From assembly GCA_028715985.1 (NCBI GenBank), contig JAQUQR010000006.1:1-64000 (forward strand): DNA of 64,000 bases, written 5' to 3'. The position numbers were made by a program, and so were the translations under genes. The first letter of the stretch is position 1, and each line of letters opens with the position of its first letter. The notes below the pieces were generated by a model that saw only the letters and a list, made by a program, of their open reading frames with translations, had not been told where the DNA came from and did no database searches. This stretch comes from Methanocellales archaeon. GTDB taxonomy: Archaea > Halobacteriota > UBA148. Shown here in pieces: positions 39,030 to 47,686 of the stretch.

Positions 39030-41024
39030 TCAGTCCTTTTTCAGCGCTCTGGCTACAATTTCGGCCAGATCTAACACCTGCACTCTATCGACAGCGTCTT
39101 TATCTTTTAGCCCGTCTTCAAACATGGTCATGCAGTACGGACAGCATACGCAAATCGTCTCCAGGTCTTCATTCAAGGCTTCTTCTACACGCGCCACATT
39201 GATATGTTTGCCAATGGCCTCTTCCATCCACATGCGCCCGCCGCCGGCACCGCAGCAAAAAGACTTATCGTGATGACGTTCCATCTCGGTTGGTATCTGA
39301 CCGGTAGCCGAGGCAAAAACTTTGCGCGGGGCTTCGTAGATATTATTATAACGTCCCAGATAGCAGGAATCGTGAAACACCGCTTTACCCAGGTCATTGG
39401 TCCGGTTCAACTCTAGTTTACCCTCTTTGAGTAGATTATTGATTAACTCGGTGTGATGACTGACTTCCAGTTCGGCACCGTACTGAAGGTAGTCGTTCTT
39501 CAAGGTACTGTAGCAGTGCGGACACTGGGTAATAATTTTCTTAACACCTCTTTCAGCAAACATCTTGATATTCTCTCTAGCTATACGGTCGAAAACGAAT
39601 TCATTACCCAATCGGCGCAAGCTGTCACCACAACACATTTCATCCTTACCAAGGATGCCCCAGGAAATGCCCGCTGCATCCAGAATTTTAGCCACTGCTA
39701 AGGTCGTCCGTCGGTTGCGGGCATCAAAAGCACCGGCACAGCCTACGTAAAATAAATATTCGGTCGTGCCAGCCTCAAACGGCTTGGCATCAATGTCCGT
39801 CGCCCATTTGATACGCTCCCCGGGAGCAATGCCCCAGGGATTACTTCGCTGCTCCATATTCTCAAAAAAGGCTAGCAGCTCTTCCGGGAACTCGGCTTTC
39901 ATCTCCACTAGATGGCGACGCATATCAACGATCTTGGGCACATGTTCAATAGCTAGCGGGCATACTTCCATACAAGCGCCACAGGTGGTACATTCCCAGA
40001 TGACCTCTTCAGATATGCTACCGTCCTGCTCTTGACCGTCGCTTATTAAGGGTAGTATCGGGTCTTTATTCCTGAGCATTAACGGGCCATTTTTCAGCAG
40101 GTTGACCTTAATATCGTGGATGACCCGTTGCGGGTTTAACGGCTTGCTGGTGAAATTAGCCGGGCAGCAATCAGTACAGCGACCACACTCACTACAGGAA
40201 TAAGAGTCAAATAAATCCTTCCAGGTAAATTGGTCTACCCGCCCAACGCCGAAGATATTACTCTCTTTGAACTCTTCCCGAGATTGGGTATTAACCTTGG
40301 TGAGACTCTTGAAAAAACAGTTGGGAATGGCGGTAAGAACATGCATGTGGTCGCTGTAAGGCAGGTAGTTCAGAAGGGAGAGCATCGCTATAGCTTGAAT
40401 CCACCAGAAAAAGTTGGCATAGCCAACTAGGCTTCCTGCTGAAACGTCCATGAAGAAAATAGAGGCCACCAAACTGGATATTGGCATGTACCGGGCGGCT
40501 TCTACACCCCCCTGAGCAATTTCGCTGGCGTTCATACCGAAAAAGGTAATCATCAGAATGGCGATTACTCCCAGAATAACAAAGGCCTCAAGGCTCCGCG
40601 CGACTATGTAAGACGGAGGAAAAGCCAGACGACGGATTACTGCAGCACACACTGCCAGGAGAGCAAACAACGATACCCAGTCAAAAATAAAGGACAGGGC
40701 ATGGTACAAACCAGCCGGCAGTAGCGATAGGTCAATGTGATCTGGGAACACCCCGTTAAACAGGAACTCGGTAGTTTCAATCAACAAGATCATAAAGCAC
40801 CAGAAGAGGACAAGGTGGTTTAAACCAAAACGATATCCGTGGGAAACCGTGCATCGCTGAGCAAAAGCTTGATACAGCATGTTCCCGATACGCTTGCCGA
40901 TATTACTGAAACGATTGTCTGCCTTGCCCAGGGTCACCAAGCGAAAACGTCGGAAACAACTCCAGCCAAAAAGCGCTACAGAGGCCACAAAAATGACGGC
41001 AAATATCGCGATATTAGGCGGCAT
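39030..41024 (-). CDS. Membrane FeS oxidoreductase, EtfAB:quinone oxidoreductase type (HdrD-like)
   Basis: The 664-residue protein probably takes electrons from EtfAB to a membrane carrier such as menaquinone. Residues 1-230 include about six membrane spans of the nitrate reductase gamma/HdrE type with possible heme-b histidines. Two [4Fe-4S] motifs follow (CSECGRCTDCCPA; CTTCGACMEVCPLA), then two CCG domains as in HdrD/GlpC (DEMCCGDSLRR; KSFCCGAGGGRMW). It ends 3 bases before etfA. Base composition is G/C-richer than gltB. The precise acceptor is inference. Confidence 0.87.
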   Translation of the reverse strand: MPPNIAIFAVIFVASVALFGWSCFRRFRLVTLGKADNRFSNIGKRIGNMLYQAFAQRCTVSHGYRFGLNHLVLFWCFMILLIETTEFLFNGVFPDHIDLSLLPAGLYHALSFIFDWVSLFALLAVCAAVIRRLAFPPSYIVARSLEAFVILGVIAILMITFFGMNASEIAQGGVEAARYMPISSLVASIFFMDVSAGSLVGYANFFWWIQAIAMLSLLNYLPYSDHMHVLTAIPNCFFKSLTKVNTQSREEFKESNIFGVGRVDQFTWKDLFDSYSCSECGRCTDCCPANFTSKPLNPQRVIHDIKVNLLKNGPLMLRNKDPILPLISDGQEQDGSISEEVIWECTTCGACMEVCPLAIEHVPKIVDMRRHLVEMKAEFPEELLAFFENMEQRSNPWGIAPGERIKWATDIDAKPFEAGTTEYLFYVGCAGAFDARNRRTTLAVAKILDAAGISWGILGKDEMCCGDSLRRLGNEFVFDRIARENIKMFAERGVKKIITQCPHCYSTLKNDYLQYGAELEVSHHTELINNLLKEGKLELNRTNDLGKAVFHDSCYLGRYNNIYEAPRKVFASATGQIPTEMERHHDKSFCCGAGGGRMWMEEAIGKHINVARVEEALNEDLETICVCCPYCMTMFEDGLKDKDAVDRVQVLDLAEIVARALKKD

Positions 41025-41027
41025 AGT

Positions 41028-42395
41028 TTACTCCCTTTCTGTTGTCAGTAATCCTGCACTACGCAATAACTTGCTCTTTTTGGCTTGCAATTCTCTAATA
41101 CGATTGGTAATGGCTGGAACTATCTTGAAGAGGTCACCCACAATTCCATAAGTAGCTACCTCAAAGATGGGTGCATGCTGGTCGGTATTGATGGCGATGA
41201 TCACATCCGAAGTCTGCATGCCCACCAGGTGCTGAATAGCGCCGCTGATGCCACAGGCAATATAAATCTTGGGTCTAACCGTCTTGCCAGTTTGGCCGAC
41301 CTGACGTTCCACCGGCATCCAGCCTGCCTCAACCGCAGCCCGGGAACAACCGACAACACCACCTAGTTCGTCAGCCAGTTCTTGCAGGATGTGAAAATTC
41401 TCTGGAGCGCACATGCCTCGCCCGCCTGAGACAATTACATCTGCAGCAGCCACATCCACACCCTGTTTGTCAACTTCAGTTATCTCCAGAACCTTGACCC
41501 CAACATCCTCTTCCTTCACCGGTATGGACTCACGGACAATCTTACCCTTGCGGGAACTGTCCTTCTCTGGCATGGGCATCACATGCGGTCGAACCGTGGC
41601 CATCTGCGGACGGTTGCGTTCGGTCAAAATGGTAGCCATGATATTGCCACCAAAGGCAGGACGTGTCTGCAGCAAAAAACCTCTGTCGTCAATTGCCAGA
41701 TCGGTGCAATCTGCAGTCAATCCGGTCTTGAGTTGTGTTGCTACGGCCCCGGCTAAATCCCTCCCCAAGCCGGTGGCACCCACTAGCACAATCTCTGGTT
41801 TATACTTTTCAATCAGGTAACAAATGGCTTTGTAATATGGCTCGGTGCGGTAATAGTGAAATACCGGGTCGTCAATCAGGTATATCTTGGCAGCGCCATA
41901 GGCAAATGACTCCTGACAAAGAGCCTCCATCTTGTCGCCAATGACCACAGTGCAAAGCTCAACGCCCCGGATTTTAGCCAGGTCAGCACCTACACTCAGC
42001 AGTTCCCAGGAAACTCCAGCCGGTTTGCCTTCAGCCTGCTCCACAAAGACCCAGACGCCCTTGTACTCTTTAATCCTGGCCAGCACCGCCGCTTTCTCGG
42101 CACCCACCTCTTCGACTTCGGGGGCATCTACTGCCTCGGCTTGAGCAGCTATCTCAGCGAGAATCTTCAGCTCCTTTGGAGTATAGTATATTTCAAGAGC
42201 GTCAGCCGGGCAAATCTCGAGGCACTTGCGGCAGCCGATACAATTCTCTACAATTATGATTGGCTCGCCTTTGTCATTCATTTCTATGGCGTCTTTGGGG
42301 CAATCAGCCTGGCAACGGGCACCACAGGCGATGCACTTGCCAGGAATGAGTCGAGCTACCCCATGGGGTTTCTTTATTTTATTCTTCTTTTTCAT
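41028..42395 (-). CDS. etfA: Electron transfer flavoprotein alpha subunit with N-terminal ferredoxin domain
   Basis: It forms EtfAB with the next gene and carries electrons from acyl-CoA dehydrogenases or similar enzymes. Residues about 12-75 form a 2x[4Fe-4S] ferredoxin (CIACGARCQADCP; CIGCRKCLEICPADAL), as in long EtfA proteins linked to FeS oxidoreductases. The remainder is the standard alpha domain with FAD-binding SGGRGMCAPENF, VGQTGKTVRPKIYIACGISGAIQHLVG and INTDQHAPIF. Order etfB-etfA-oxidoreductase on the minus strand marks one unit. No acyl-CoA dehydrogenase is in the window. Confidence 0.93.
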   Translation of the reverse strand: MKKKNKIKKPHGVARLIPGKCIACGARCQADCPKDAIEMNDKGEPIIIVENCIGCRKCLEICPADALEIYYTPKELKILAEIAAQAEAVDAPEVEEVGAEKAAVLARIKEYKGVWVFVEQAEGKPAGVSWELLSVGADLAKIRGVELCTVVIGDKMEALCQESFAYGAAKIYLIDDPVFHYYRTEPYYKAICYLIEKYKPEIVLVGATGLGRDLAGAVATQLKTGLTADCTDLAIDDRGFLLQTRPAFGGNIMATILTERNRPQMATVRPHVMPMPEKDSSRKGKIVRESIPVKEEDVGVKVLEITEVDKQGVDVAAADVIVSGGRGMCAPENFHILQELADELGGVVGCSRAAVEAGWMPVERQVGQTGKTVRPKIYIACGISGAIQHLVGMQTSDVIIAINTDQHAPIFEVATYGIVGDLFKIVPAITNRIRELQAKKSKLLRSAGLLTTERE

Positions 42396-42434
42396 CTATA
42401 GACCCTTTATTTATTTAACTTGACTTGATATCAA

Positions 42435-43247
42435 TTATAGATTAAGAAGGTCTTTTTCTATCAGCCTGTCCAATAATAAATGGGCAGCCTCCTCTGGTTT
42501 ACTGGTGCCATCGCCTAGTATCTCACCCTTGGCTCTCTCTGGCGAAAAGATTTTGCGTACCTGTGTAGGCGAACCCTTGAGTCCGATGGTTTCCTCGCTT
42601 AGTTCCATCTCTTTGTTGTCCCACAATGTCACCGTGGCACTCTCAGCCATCAGCCGCATTGGCACCGTAGGATAGCGCGGTTTGTTAATCTCTTGAACCA
42701 CGGCAATCATCACCGGTAAGGGTGCCTCCACTAGTTCATGTCGACCCTCGAGTTTACGTCTGACCCTCACCTTTTTAGCTTGCAGGTCTAAATTCTCGAT
42801 ACGGTCTACCAGGGTCAGCTGTGAGTATCCCAGACGGGTGGCGATGCCCGGCCCAACTTGAGCCGTATCGCCATCAATGGTTTGCCGACCGCAAAGCACC
42901 ACCGCCACTTCCTCCTTCTGGTCGAGCCGATTGATGGCCTCAGCCAAAACCATGCTGGTTGCCAAGGTATCAGCTCCGCCAAAAACGCGGTCGCTCAAAA
43001 GTACGGCTTCGCTCGCTCCCAGGGCTAGAGCCTTTCTCAGCGTAACTTCAGTATTGGGAGGACCCATCGAAATTACCGCTACCCGAAGCCCGTATTCGTC
43101 TTTAAGCCTGAGGCTTTCTTCTAGGGCGTGGGTATCAAACGGATTCATAATAAAAGGCACACCTTCTCTAATTAGAGTGCCTTTGACTGGGTCAATCTTG
43201 ACCTGAGTGGTATCTGGTACCTGTTTGACACATGTAACCACTAACAT
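42435..43247 (-). CDS. etfB: Electron transfer flavoprotein beta subunit
   Basis: The AMP/flavin-binding beta subunit partner of EtfA. The 270-residue protein contains the family signature VVLCGRQTIDGDTAQVGPGIATRLG (in part: GRQTIDGDTAQVGP) and VVTCVKQVPDT at the N-terminus. It is first in the three-gene unit, 39 bases before etfA. A canonical non-bifurcating versus bifurcating role cannot be settled from the sequence by eye. Composition and codon use look like the rest of this unit and unlike gltB. Confidence 0.93.
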   Translation of the reverse strand: MLVVTCVKQVPDTTQVKIDPVKGTLIREGVPFIMNPFDTHALEESLRLKDEYGLRVAVISMGPPNTEVTLRKALALGASEAVLLSDRVFGGADTLATSMVLAEAINRLDQKEEVAVVLCGRQTIDGDTAQVGPGIATRLGYSQLTLVDRIENLDLQAKKVRVRRKLEGRHELVEAPLPVMIAVVQEINKPRYPTVPMRLMAESATVTLWDNKEMELSEETIGLKGSPTQVRKIFSPERAKGEILGDGTSKPEEAAHLLLDRLIEKDLLNL

Positions 43248-43295
43248 CTACTGCATCTCCTCAAAGGCACAAATAATCCCCTGCTTAACCAATCC

Positions 43296-43457
43296 CTACC
43301 ACGAAAAATCCAAGATACTGCCATCTATTGACGCTAATCCCAAATTTTCCTTATTTTCGACATCAGGGTATTTCGATTTATCCCCCAGAATCTTTGCGGC
43401 CTTAATTTGGTTGCCAAAAATCCTTTCCAATGTTTTTTCAATAAGAGCCTTGCTCAT
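43296..43457 (-). CDS. Small ORF downstream of glnA (53 aa)
   Basis: The frame runs from inside the glnA 3' end, but GAGGAG lies 9 bases before the ATG at 43457, which gives a product starting MSKALIEKTLERIFGNQIK and ending in DFSW. It is soluble, with a helical N-terminal half. No family is recognised. It could be a small nitrogen-related regulator given its place after glnA, or a chance ORF. Confidence 0.4.
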   Translation of the reverse strand: MSKALIEKTLERIFGNQIKAAKILGDKSKYPDVENKENLGLASIDGSILDFSW

Positions 43458-43516
43458 ACTCTCCATCTCCTCATACCTTTTCTCACAGAATCTCAGGGCA
43501 CACAATATTTTGCTGA

Positions 43517-44857
43517 TTAGAGCACGCCTAAATATTTCTGCAACTCCCATTCGCTAACGTTTATGCGGTACCTGTCCCACTCAACCTTCTTCGAGGTTAT
43601 GAAGTTCCTGAAGATATGGTCGCCTAATGCTTCTCTTACCAGTTCGCTCCGCTCGCTCAGTGCAATCGCTTCGATCAGACTTCCTGGAAGCGATTTTATT
43701 CCTTCCTTTGCCTTTTCCTCCTCACTCATCCCATATACATCCTTTTCGATGGGTTTTGGTAGCTCATACTTGTTTTTTGCGCCATCTAATCCAGCAGCGA
43801 GCATTACCGAAAATGCCAGGTAAGGATTGCATGCAGGATCGGGGCTGCGGAATTCTATCCTTGTGGCCTTTTCTTTCCCGGGCTTGTACATCGGAACTCG
43901 AACGAGTGTTGATCGGTTGCGTCGTGCCCATGAAATGTACACTGGGGCTTCGTACCCAGCCACCAAACGCTTATAGGAATTTACCCATTGATTGGTGATT
44001 GCCGTAATCTCTGATGAGTTTCTTAGCAATCCTGCTATGTATCCCTTACAGAACTCTGAAAGATAATATTCGTCGTTCGGGTCAAAGAATGCGTTCTTAT
44101 CTCCTTTGAATAACGACTGGTGGGTGTGCATGCCTGAGCCGTTCACCCCAAAAATCGGTTTCGGCATGAAGGTGGCATAATACCCATATTGCTGTGCAAC
44201 CTCCTTCACCACGATCCGATATGTCATCACTTGATCTGCCATGGTCAGTGCATCCTTGTACCTGAGGTCGATCTCGTGTTGCGAGGGTGCGACTTCATGG
44301 TGACTGTATTCTACCTCGATTCCCATGGCTTCCAGCGTTAAGATGGTGTCTCGCCGCAGATCGCTTCCAGCATCCAGTGTAGTCAGGTCGAAGTAGCCTC
44401 CCTGATCCAGCACTTCGGGCTTATTGTTCTGCTTGAAGTAGAAATATTCCAGCTCAGGGCCTATGTAGAACGTAAAACCCTCCCGCTTCAACTTTTCCAG
44501 ATTCTTCTTCAGGATGTACCTTGGGTCCCCCTCATAGGGGCTACCGTCTGGCTTTAAGATGTCGCAGAACATCCGCGCAACGGTACTCTCTTTACTGCGC
44601 CATGGAACAATCTGGAACGTCGATGGGTCTGGTTTCGCTACCATATCACTCTCATCAATCCGTGCAAATCCCTGTATAGATGAGCCATCAAATCCCATGC
44701 CTTCATCGAAAGCACCTTCCAATTCGCGCGGTGTAACGGCAAAACTCTTCAACTGTCCGAGAATATCTGTGAACCAGAGCCGCACGAACTTTACTTCTAC
44801 ATTATCGACTGCTCCCAATACATCCTCTTTTGTATTCATTTTTGTATTTTTTTTCAT
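43517..44857 (-). CDS. glnA: Glutamine synthetase, type I alpha
   Basis: Makes glutamine from glutamate, ammonia and ATP. The 446-residue protein has DGSSIQGFARIDESDM near residue 57, the ATP site and glutamate-binding NGSGMHTHQSLF, and RVPMYKPGKEKATRIEFRSPDP. The region near NKYELPKP lacks the tyrosine context of the adenylylation loop, so control is probably by metabolites or protein partners such as PII, as in alpha-type enzymes. GAGGTGGTG lies 9 bases before ATG 44857; GTG codons further up are weaker starts. It is divergent from the RHH gene. Confidence 0.94.
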   Translation of the reverse strand: MKKNTKMNTKEDVLGAVDNVEVKFVRLWFTDILGQLKSFAVTPRELEGAFDEGMGFDGSSIQGFARIDESDMVAKPDPSTFQIVPWRSKESTVARMFCDILKPDGSPYEGDPRYILKKNLEKLKREGFTFYIGPELEYFYFKQNNKPEVLDQGGYFDLTTLDAGSDLRRDTILTLEAMGIEVEYSHHEVAPSQHEIDLRYKDALTMADQVMTYRIVVKEVAQQYGYYATFMPKPIFGVNGSGMHTHQSLFKGDKNAFFDPNDEYYLSEFCKGYIAGLLRNSSEITAITNQWVNSYKRLVAGYEAPVYISWARRNRSTLVRVPMYKPGKEKATRIEFRSPDPACNPYLAFSVMLAAGLDGAKNKYELPKPIEKDVYGMSEEEKAKEGIKSLPGSLIEAIALSERSELVREALGDHIFRNFITSKKVEWDRYRINVSEWELQKYLGVL

Positions 44858-44872
44858 CTGATACTTCACCAC

Positions 44873-45042
44873 CTCTACTCCATAATTTAAGATATAATAT
44901 CCTTATTCTATTTAAGAAAAAAACACAAAAATTATGAATAGGTATACAATCGACTAAATACAATAAATAAATGTTGATTATTAATTGATTGAAGGATTAA
45001 TATTTATTCAGATACAGAGCTAATTATGCTGATGGTAATAAA
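44873..45042. promoter_or_regulatory. Divergent glnA / RHH-regulator control region
   Basis: This is a very AT-rich intergenic region. The minus strand has TATA-like GATATTATATC (about 44890-44902) for glnA, and the plus strand has TTAATATTTATT (about 44997-45008) for the RHH gene. GGATTAA and related ATTAATT motifs cluster at 44975-45000 and could be operator elements for the adjacent regulator. No GGAA-N6-TTCC NrpR-type operator was seen. Confidence 0.45.
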
Positions 45043-45615
45043 ATGAAAGCACCAGAACGAATCACGGTAGCAATGGATGAAGACGTCTTCAAGCTGTTCA
45101 AAACAATGAGGGACGAATTGGGCGTATCCCAGAGTGAACTCATGCGGGATGCATTGAGATTTTATAGCAAGCATAGGGCACTCTTTGAATCCATTGAAGA
45201 TCAGAAGGTTTATGCTCATGCTGAGATGCTTGGGCTTGGCGAGCACGTCATCATGGATATCGATCACTGGCTGCTCTTTCTGAAGTTCATCGAAACGCAT
45301 CCTGATCAGGAGAAGTTCTGGGAGTTGAATAAGGCGATATGCGAGGCGCACGCAGATCAATTCAAGCACAAATATTTCCATGTTGAGGAGATTCTGAGAC
45401 GTCTGGAGGCCTGCAATTTTTTCACCGTGACACAGACCTCCAAGAACGAGTTCACTCTGGTATTGAGTTCGGAGGTGCTGAAGAAGTTCGTCAAGATGCT
45501 TCTTCAAGGGATTTTGAGCGGGATGGGCTTCAGTGTGGAAATAAGGGAGGACTTGGCGAAGTTGCGGTTAAAGGTTTTGAATGGGGATAGCGGAAAGAGC
45601 AGGGTAAATGAGTAA
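45043..45615 (+). CDS. Ribbon-helix-helix transcriptional regulator
   Basis: The 190-residue protein has an N-terminal RHH DNA-binding domain: RITVAMDEDVFKLF forms the strand and first helix, and LGVSQSELMRDALRFY the second. Residues about 65-185 form an unassigned helical/beta sensor domain (HVIMDIDHWLLFLKF and NEFTLVLSSEVLKKFVKMLL). It is divergent from glnA and overlaps guaA by 8 bases, so it may control both and link nitrogen status to glutamine-consuming genes; that is inference. It is longer than NikR-like proteins and lacks their metal motif. Confidence 0.75.
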   Translation: MKAPERITVAMDEDVFKLFKTMRDELGVSQSELMRDALRFYSKHRALFESIEDQKVYAHAEMLGLGEHVIMDIDHWLLFLKFIETHPDQEKFWELNKAICEAHADQFKHKYFHVEEILRRLEACNFFTVTQTSKNEFTLVLSSEVLKKFVKMLLQGILSGMGFSVEIREDLAKLRLKVLNGDSGKSRVNE

Positions 45616-47212
45616 AGCGATGGCTATGGGAAACCAAGGAGTGGTTTCTGGACAAGAAAAAGACAGGGTAGTGGTTTTAGATTTCGGGGGACAGTACAGC
45701 CACCTGATCGTTAGGCGATGTAGGGAGCTTGGCGTCTATACCGAGCTTTTACCGTATGATGTACCGATCGAAGAGCTTAGGCGAGGAATAGAGCGAGCGG
45801 AGGGTAAAATCAGAGGCATTATCCTTTCAGGAAGTCCATTTTGTGTACACGAGCCTTCTAGCCCACGCTGTGCTTCTGAAATCGTGGCTTTAGATGTGCC
45901 AATCCTCGGCATCTGCTACGGTGCACAGCTCCTTGCGGATATGCTGGGTGGTGTCGTGACGACAGGAGGGATGGGCGAGTTTGGGAAGACAGAGCTATCC
46001 TTTTCCTCTACTGATCTTTTCGAGGGAGTCAGTGAAACAGGAAAGACCACCGTGTGGATGTCTCACAGTGATGTGATCGAGAGATTTGACGGTGCGGATG
46101 TGATAGGCACCGCTGCCAATTCACCTGTTGCCGCATTTCGGGTCAGAGATAACATCTATGGCCTTCAATTCCATCCAGAGGTGCATCATACCGAGATGGG
46201 CGACCATATCCTTTGGAATTTCTTGTATAAAATCTGCAAATGTGAGCGCAATTGGGAAATAGCCTCTTTCATTGAGGACGCAATAGCCAAGATAAGGAAA
46301 GAGGTTGGTGCCGAGGGAAAGGTGATCTGTGGGCTCAGTGGCGGTATTGATTCATCTACCACAGCATTGCTTGTAAACAAGGCCATCGGTAACCGGCTGA
46401 CATGCATATTCGTTGATACCGGCCTGCTCCGCGAGGGTGAGAGGGAGAGGGTTATCAAGATATTCGAGAAGAGCTTCCAGATTAAACTGGTGGTTGTTGA
46501 CGCGAGGAAACGGTTTTTAGCGGCATTAAAAGGCGTAAGAGATGCCGAAGCGAAGCGGAGGTTGATAGGAGAATTGTTCATAAAGGTCTTCGAGAAGGAG
46601 GCGAAAAGGATCGGTAGAGTTGATTTCCTCGCGCAAGGCACGATATATCCAGATAGGATAGAGAGCGCCAAGGCAACTTCTGAGAGGTCATCACGTATAA
46701 AATCACATCACAATGTGGGTGCATTACCTGAGAGATTGGGTTTCAAGTTGATCGAGCCTATCAAGGATTTGTACAAGGATGAGGTTCGGGAGGTTGCAAA
46801 AGGTCTCGGGATTCCAAACAAGATAATCAAACAACATCCGTTTCCCGGGCCTGGACTTGCTGCCCGGATACTGGGCGAAGTTACAGAAGAGAAATTGCGC
46901 ATTTGTCGTGAGTCTTCCCACATTGTCGAGGAGGAGTTGATAATTAGCGGCTGGTATGACCGAGTCTGGCAAGCGTTTGCTGTTGTTGGTGATGATGTGG
47001 CTACCGGAGTCCTGGGCGATGCCCGACAAGTGGGCAGAATCGTGACCATACGCGTGGTGGAATCGAAGGATGCGATGACCGCGGATTTCGTGAAGCTTCC
47101 CTATGAGGTGTTGGAGCGCATGAGCAACCGAATAACCAATGAAGTAAAGGGCGTGACCTGGGTGGCATACGCGATCTCGTCGAAGCCGCCGGCGACCATA
47201 GAGCCGTGTTGA
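45608..47212 (+). CDS. guaA: GMP synthetase, fused glutamine-hydrolysing form
   Basis: Aminates XMP to GMP with glutamine nitrogen. One 534-residue chain holds both the class I amidotransferase (nucleophile in GICYGAQLLADML, His/Glu in QFHPEVHHTE) and the ATP pyrophosphatase (GLSGGIDSSTTALL) with the C-terminal dimer domain (HPFPGPGLAARILGE). Many archaea have two separate GuaA subunits, so fusion is noteworthy and may mark transfer. The start overlaps the RHH gene by 8 bases, and several Met codons lie in the first 10 residues, so the exact start is uncertain. Confidence 0.95.
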   Translation: MSKAMAMGNQGVVSGQEKDRVVVLDFGGQYSHLIVRRCRELGVYTELLPYDVPIEELRRGIERAEGKIRGIILSGSPFCVHEPSSPRCASEIVALDVPILGICYGAQLLADMLGGVVTTGGMGEFGKTELSFSSTDLFEGVSETGKTTVWMSHSDVIERFDGADVIGTAANSPVAAFRVRDNIYGLQFHPEVHHTEMGDHILWNFLYKICKCERNWEIASFIEDAIAKIRKEVGAEGKVICGLSGGIDSSTTALLVNKAIGNRLTCIFVDTGLLREGERERVIKIFEKSFQIKLVVVDARKRFLAALKGVRDAEAKRRLIGELFIKVFEKEAKRIGRVDFLAQGTIYPDRIESAKATSERSSRIKSHHNVGALPERLGFKLIEPIKDLYKDEVREVAKGLGIPNKIIKQHPFPGPGLAARILGEVTEEKLRICRESSHIVEEELIISGWYDRVWQAFAVVGDDVATGVLGDARQVGRIVTIRVVESKDAMTADFVKLPYEVLERMSNRITNEVKGVTWVAYAISSKPPATIEPC

Positions 47213-47290
47213 AAGAAGTAATCAAGCTGAAGACTCTCAGACAGAGGCCAAAGTTCGGTCATCTTGAAGCCGTCTTGGAGTTCATTCATC
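47213..47290. other. Convergent intergenic spacer
   Basis: A short gap between guaA (plus) and the ASCH gene (minus). No distinct terminator hairpin was seen. Confidence 0.3.
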
Positions 47291-47686
47291 TCATTGCCCT
47301 CCGATTGATAGGGTATCGAAATAGCAGAAAGATTGAGGGGGGACGAAATCCGAAGAAAGACTTCTTGGATCTATTGGGTCTTCGATTGTTTCCAGATCAT
47401 CTATTTTGATGGCGTATCCCTTTTCACTGCCGTTGAAATAGTTGAAAAAGTCCTCTTTGTTTATTCCAGATTTCTTTTGGCATCTTTCCCAGATTCGTTC
47501 TGGATGGCCCTCGATGATATCGCCGACAATAAATACCCCGACAATTCTTTTAACTGGGGAGGAGGAATAGATATAGACCCTTTCCACGTTCCTATCCTTG
47601 AATATGACCTTTCGGAATTCATATTCCTTTTCACCGCTTAAAATGGCGTTAGCATACTTTGGTTTAATGGATAGTAAAACGTTCAT
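47291..47686 (-). CDS. ASCH-domain protein
   Basis: A 131-residue protein with the ASCH signature start LLSIKPKYANAILSGEKEYEFRK at residues 4-26 (quoted in part: IKPKYANAILSGEKEYEFR), followed by VERVYIYSSSPVKRIVGVF and later KGYAIKIDDL. ASCH domains are PUA-related and are thought to bind RNA or nucleotides; some members degrade RNA or act on modified cytidine. The start overlaps the preceding PIN-GNAT gene by 23 bases, so the two are surely co-expressed and probably work together. The conserved basic/acidic residues of the pocket (K, E, R) are intact. Confidence 0.8.
   Translation of the reverse strand: MNVLLSIKPKYANAILSGEKEYEFRKVIFKDRNVERVYIYSSSPVKRIVGVFIVGDIIEGHPERIWERCQKKSGINKEDFFNYFNGSEKGYAIKIDDLETIEDPIDPRSLSSDFVPPQSFCYFDTLSIGGQ

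Noticed and set aside
44873-45042. Possible NrpR operator near glnA
   Set aside because: No GGAA-N6-TTCC pattern is present in the divergent region.
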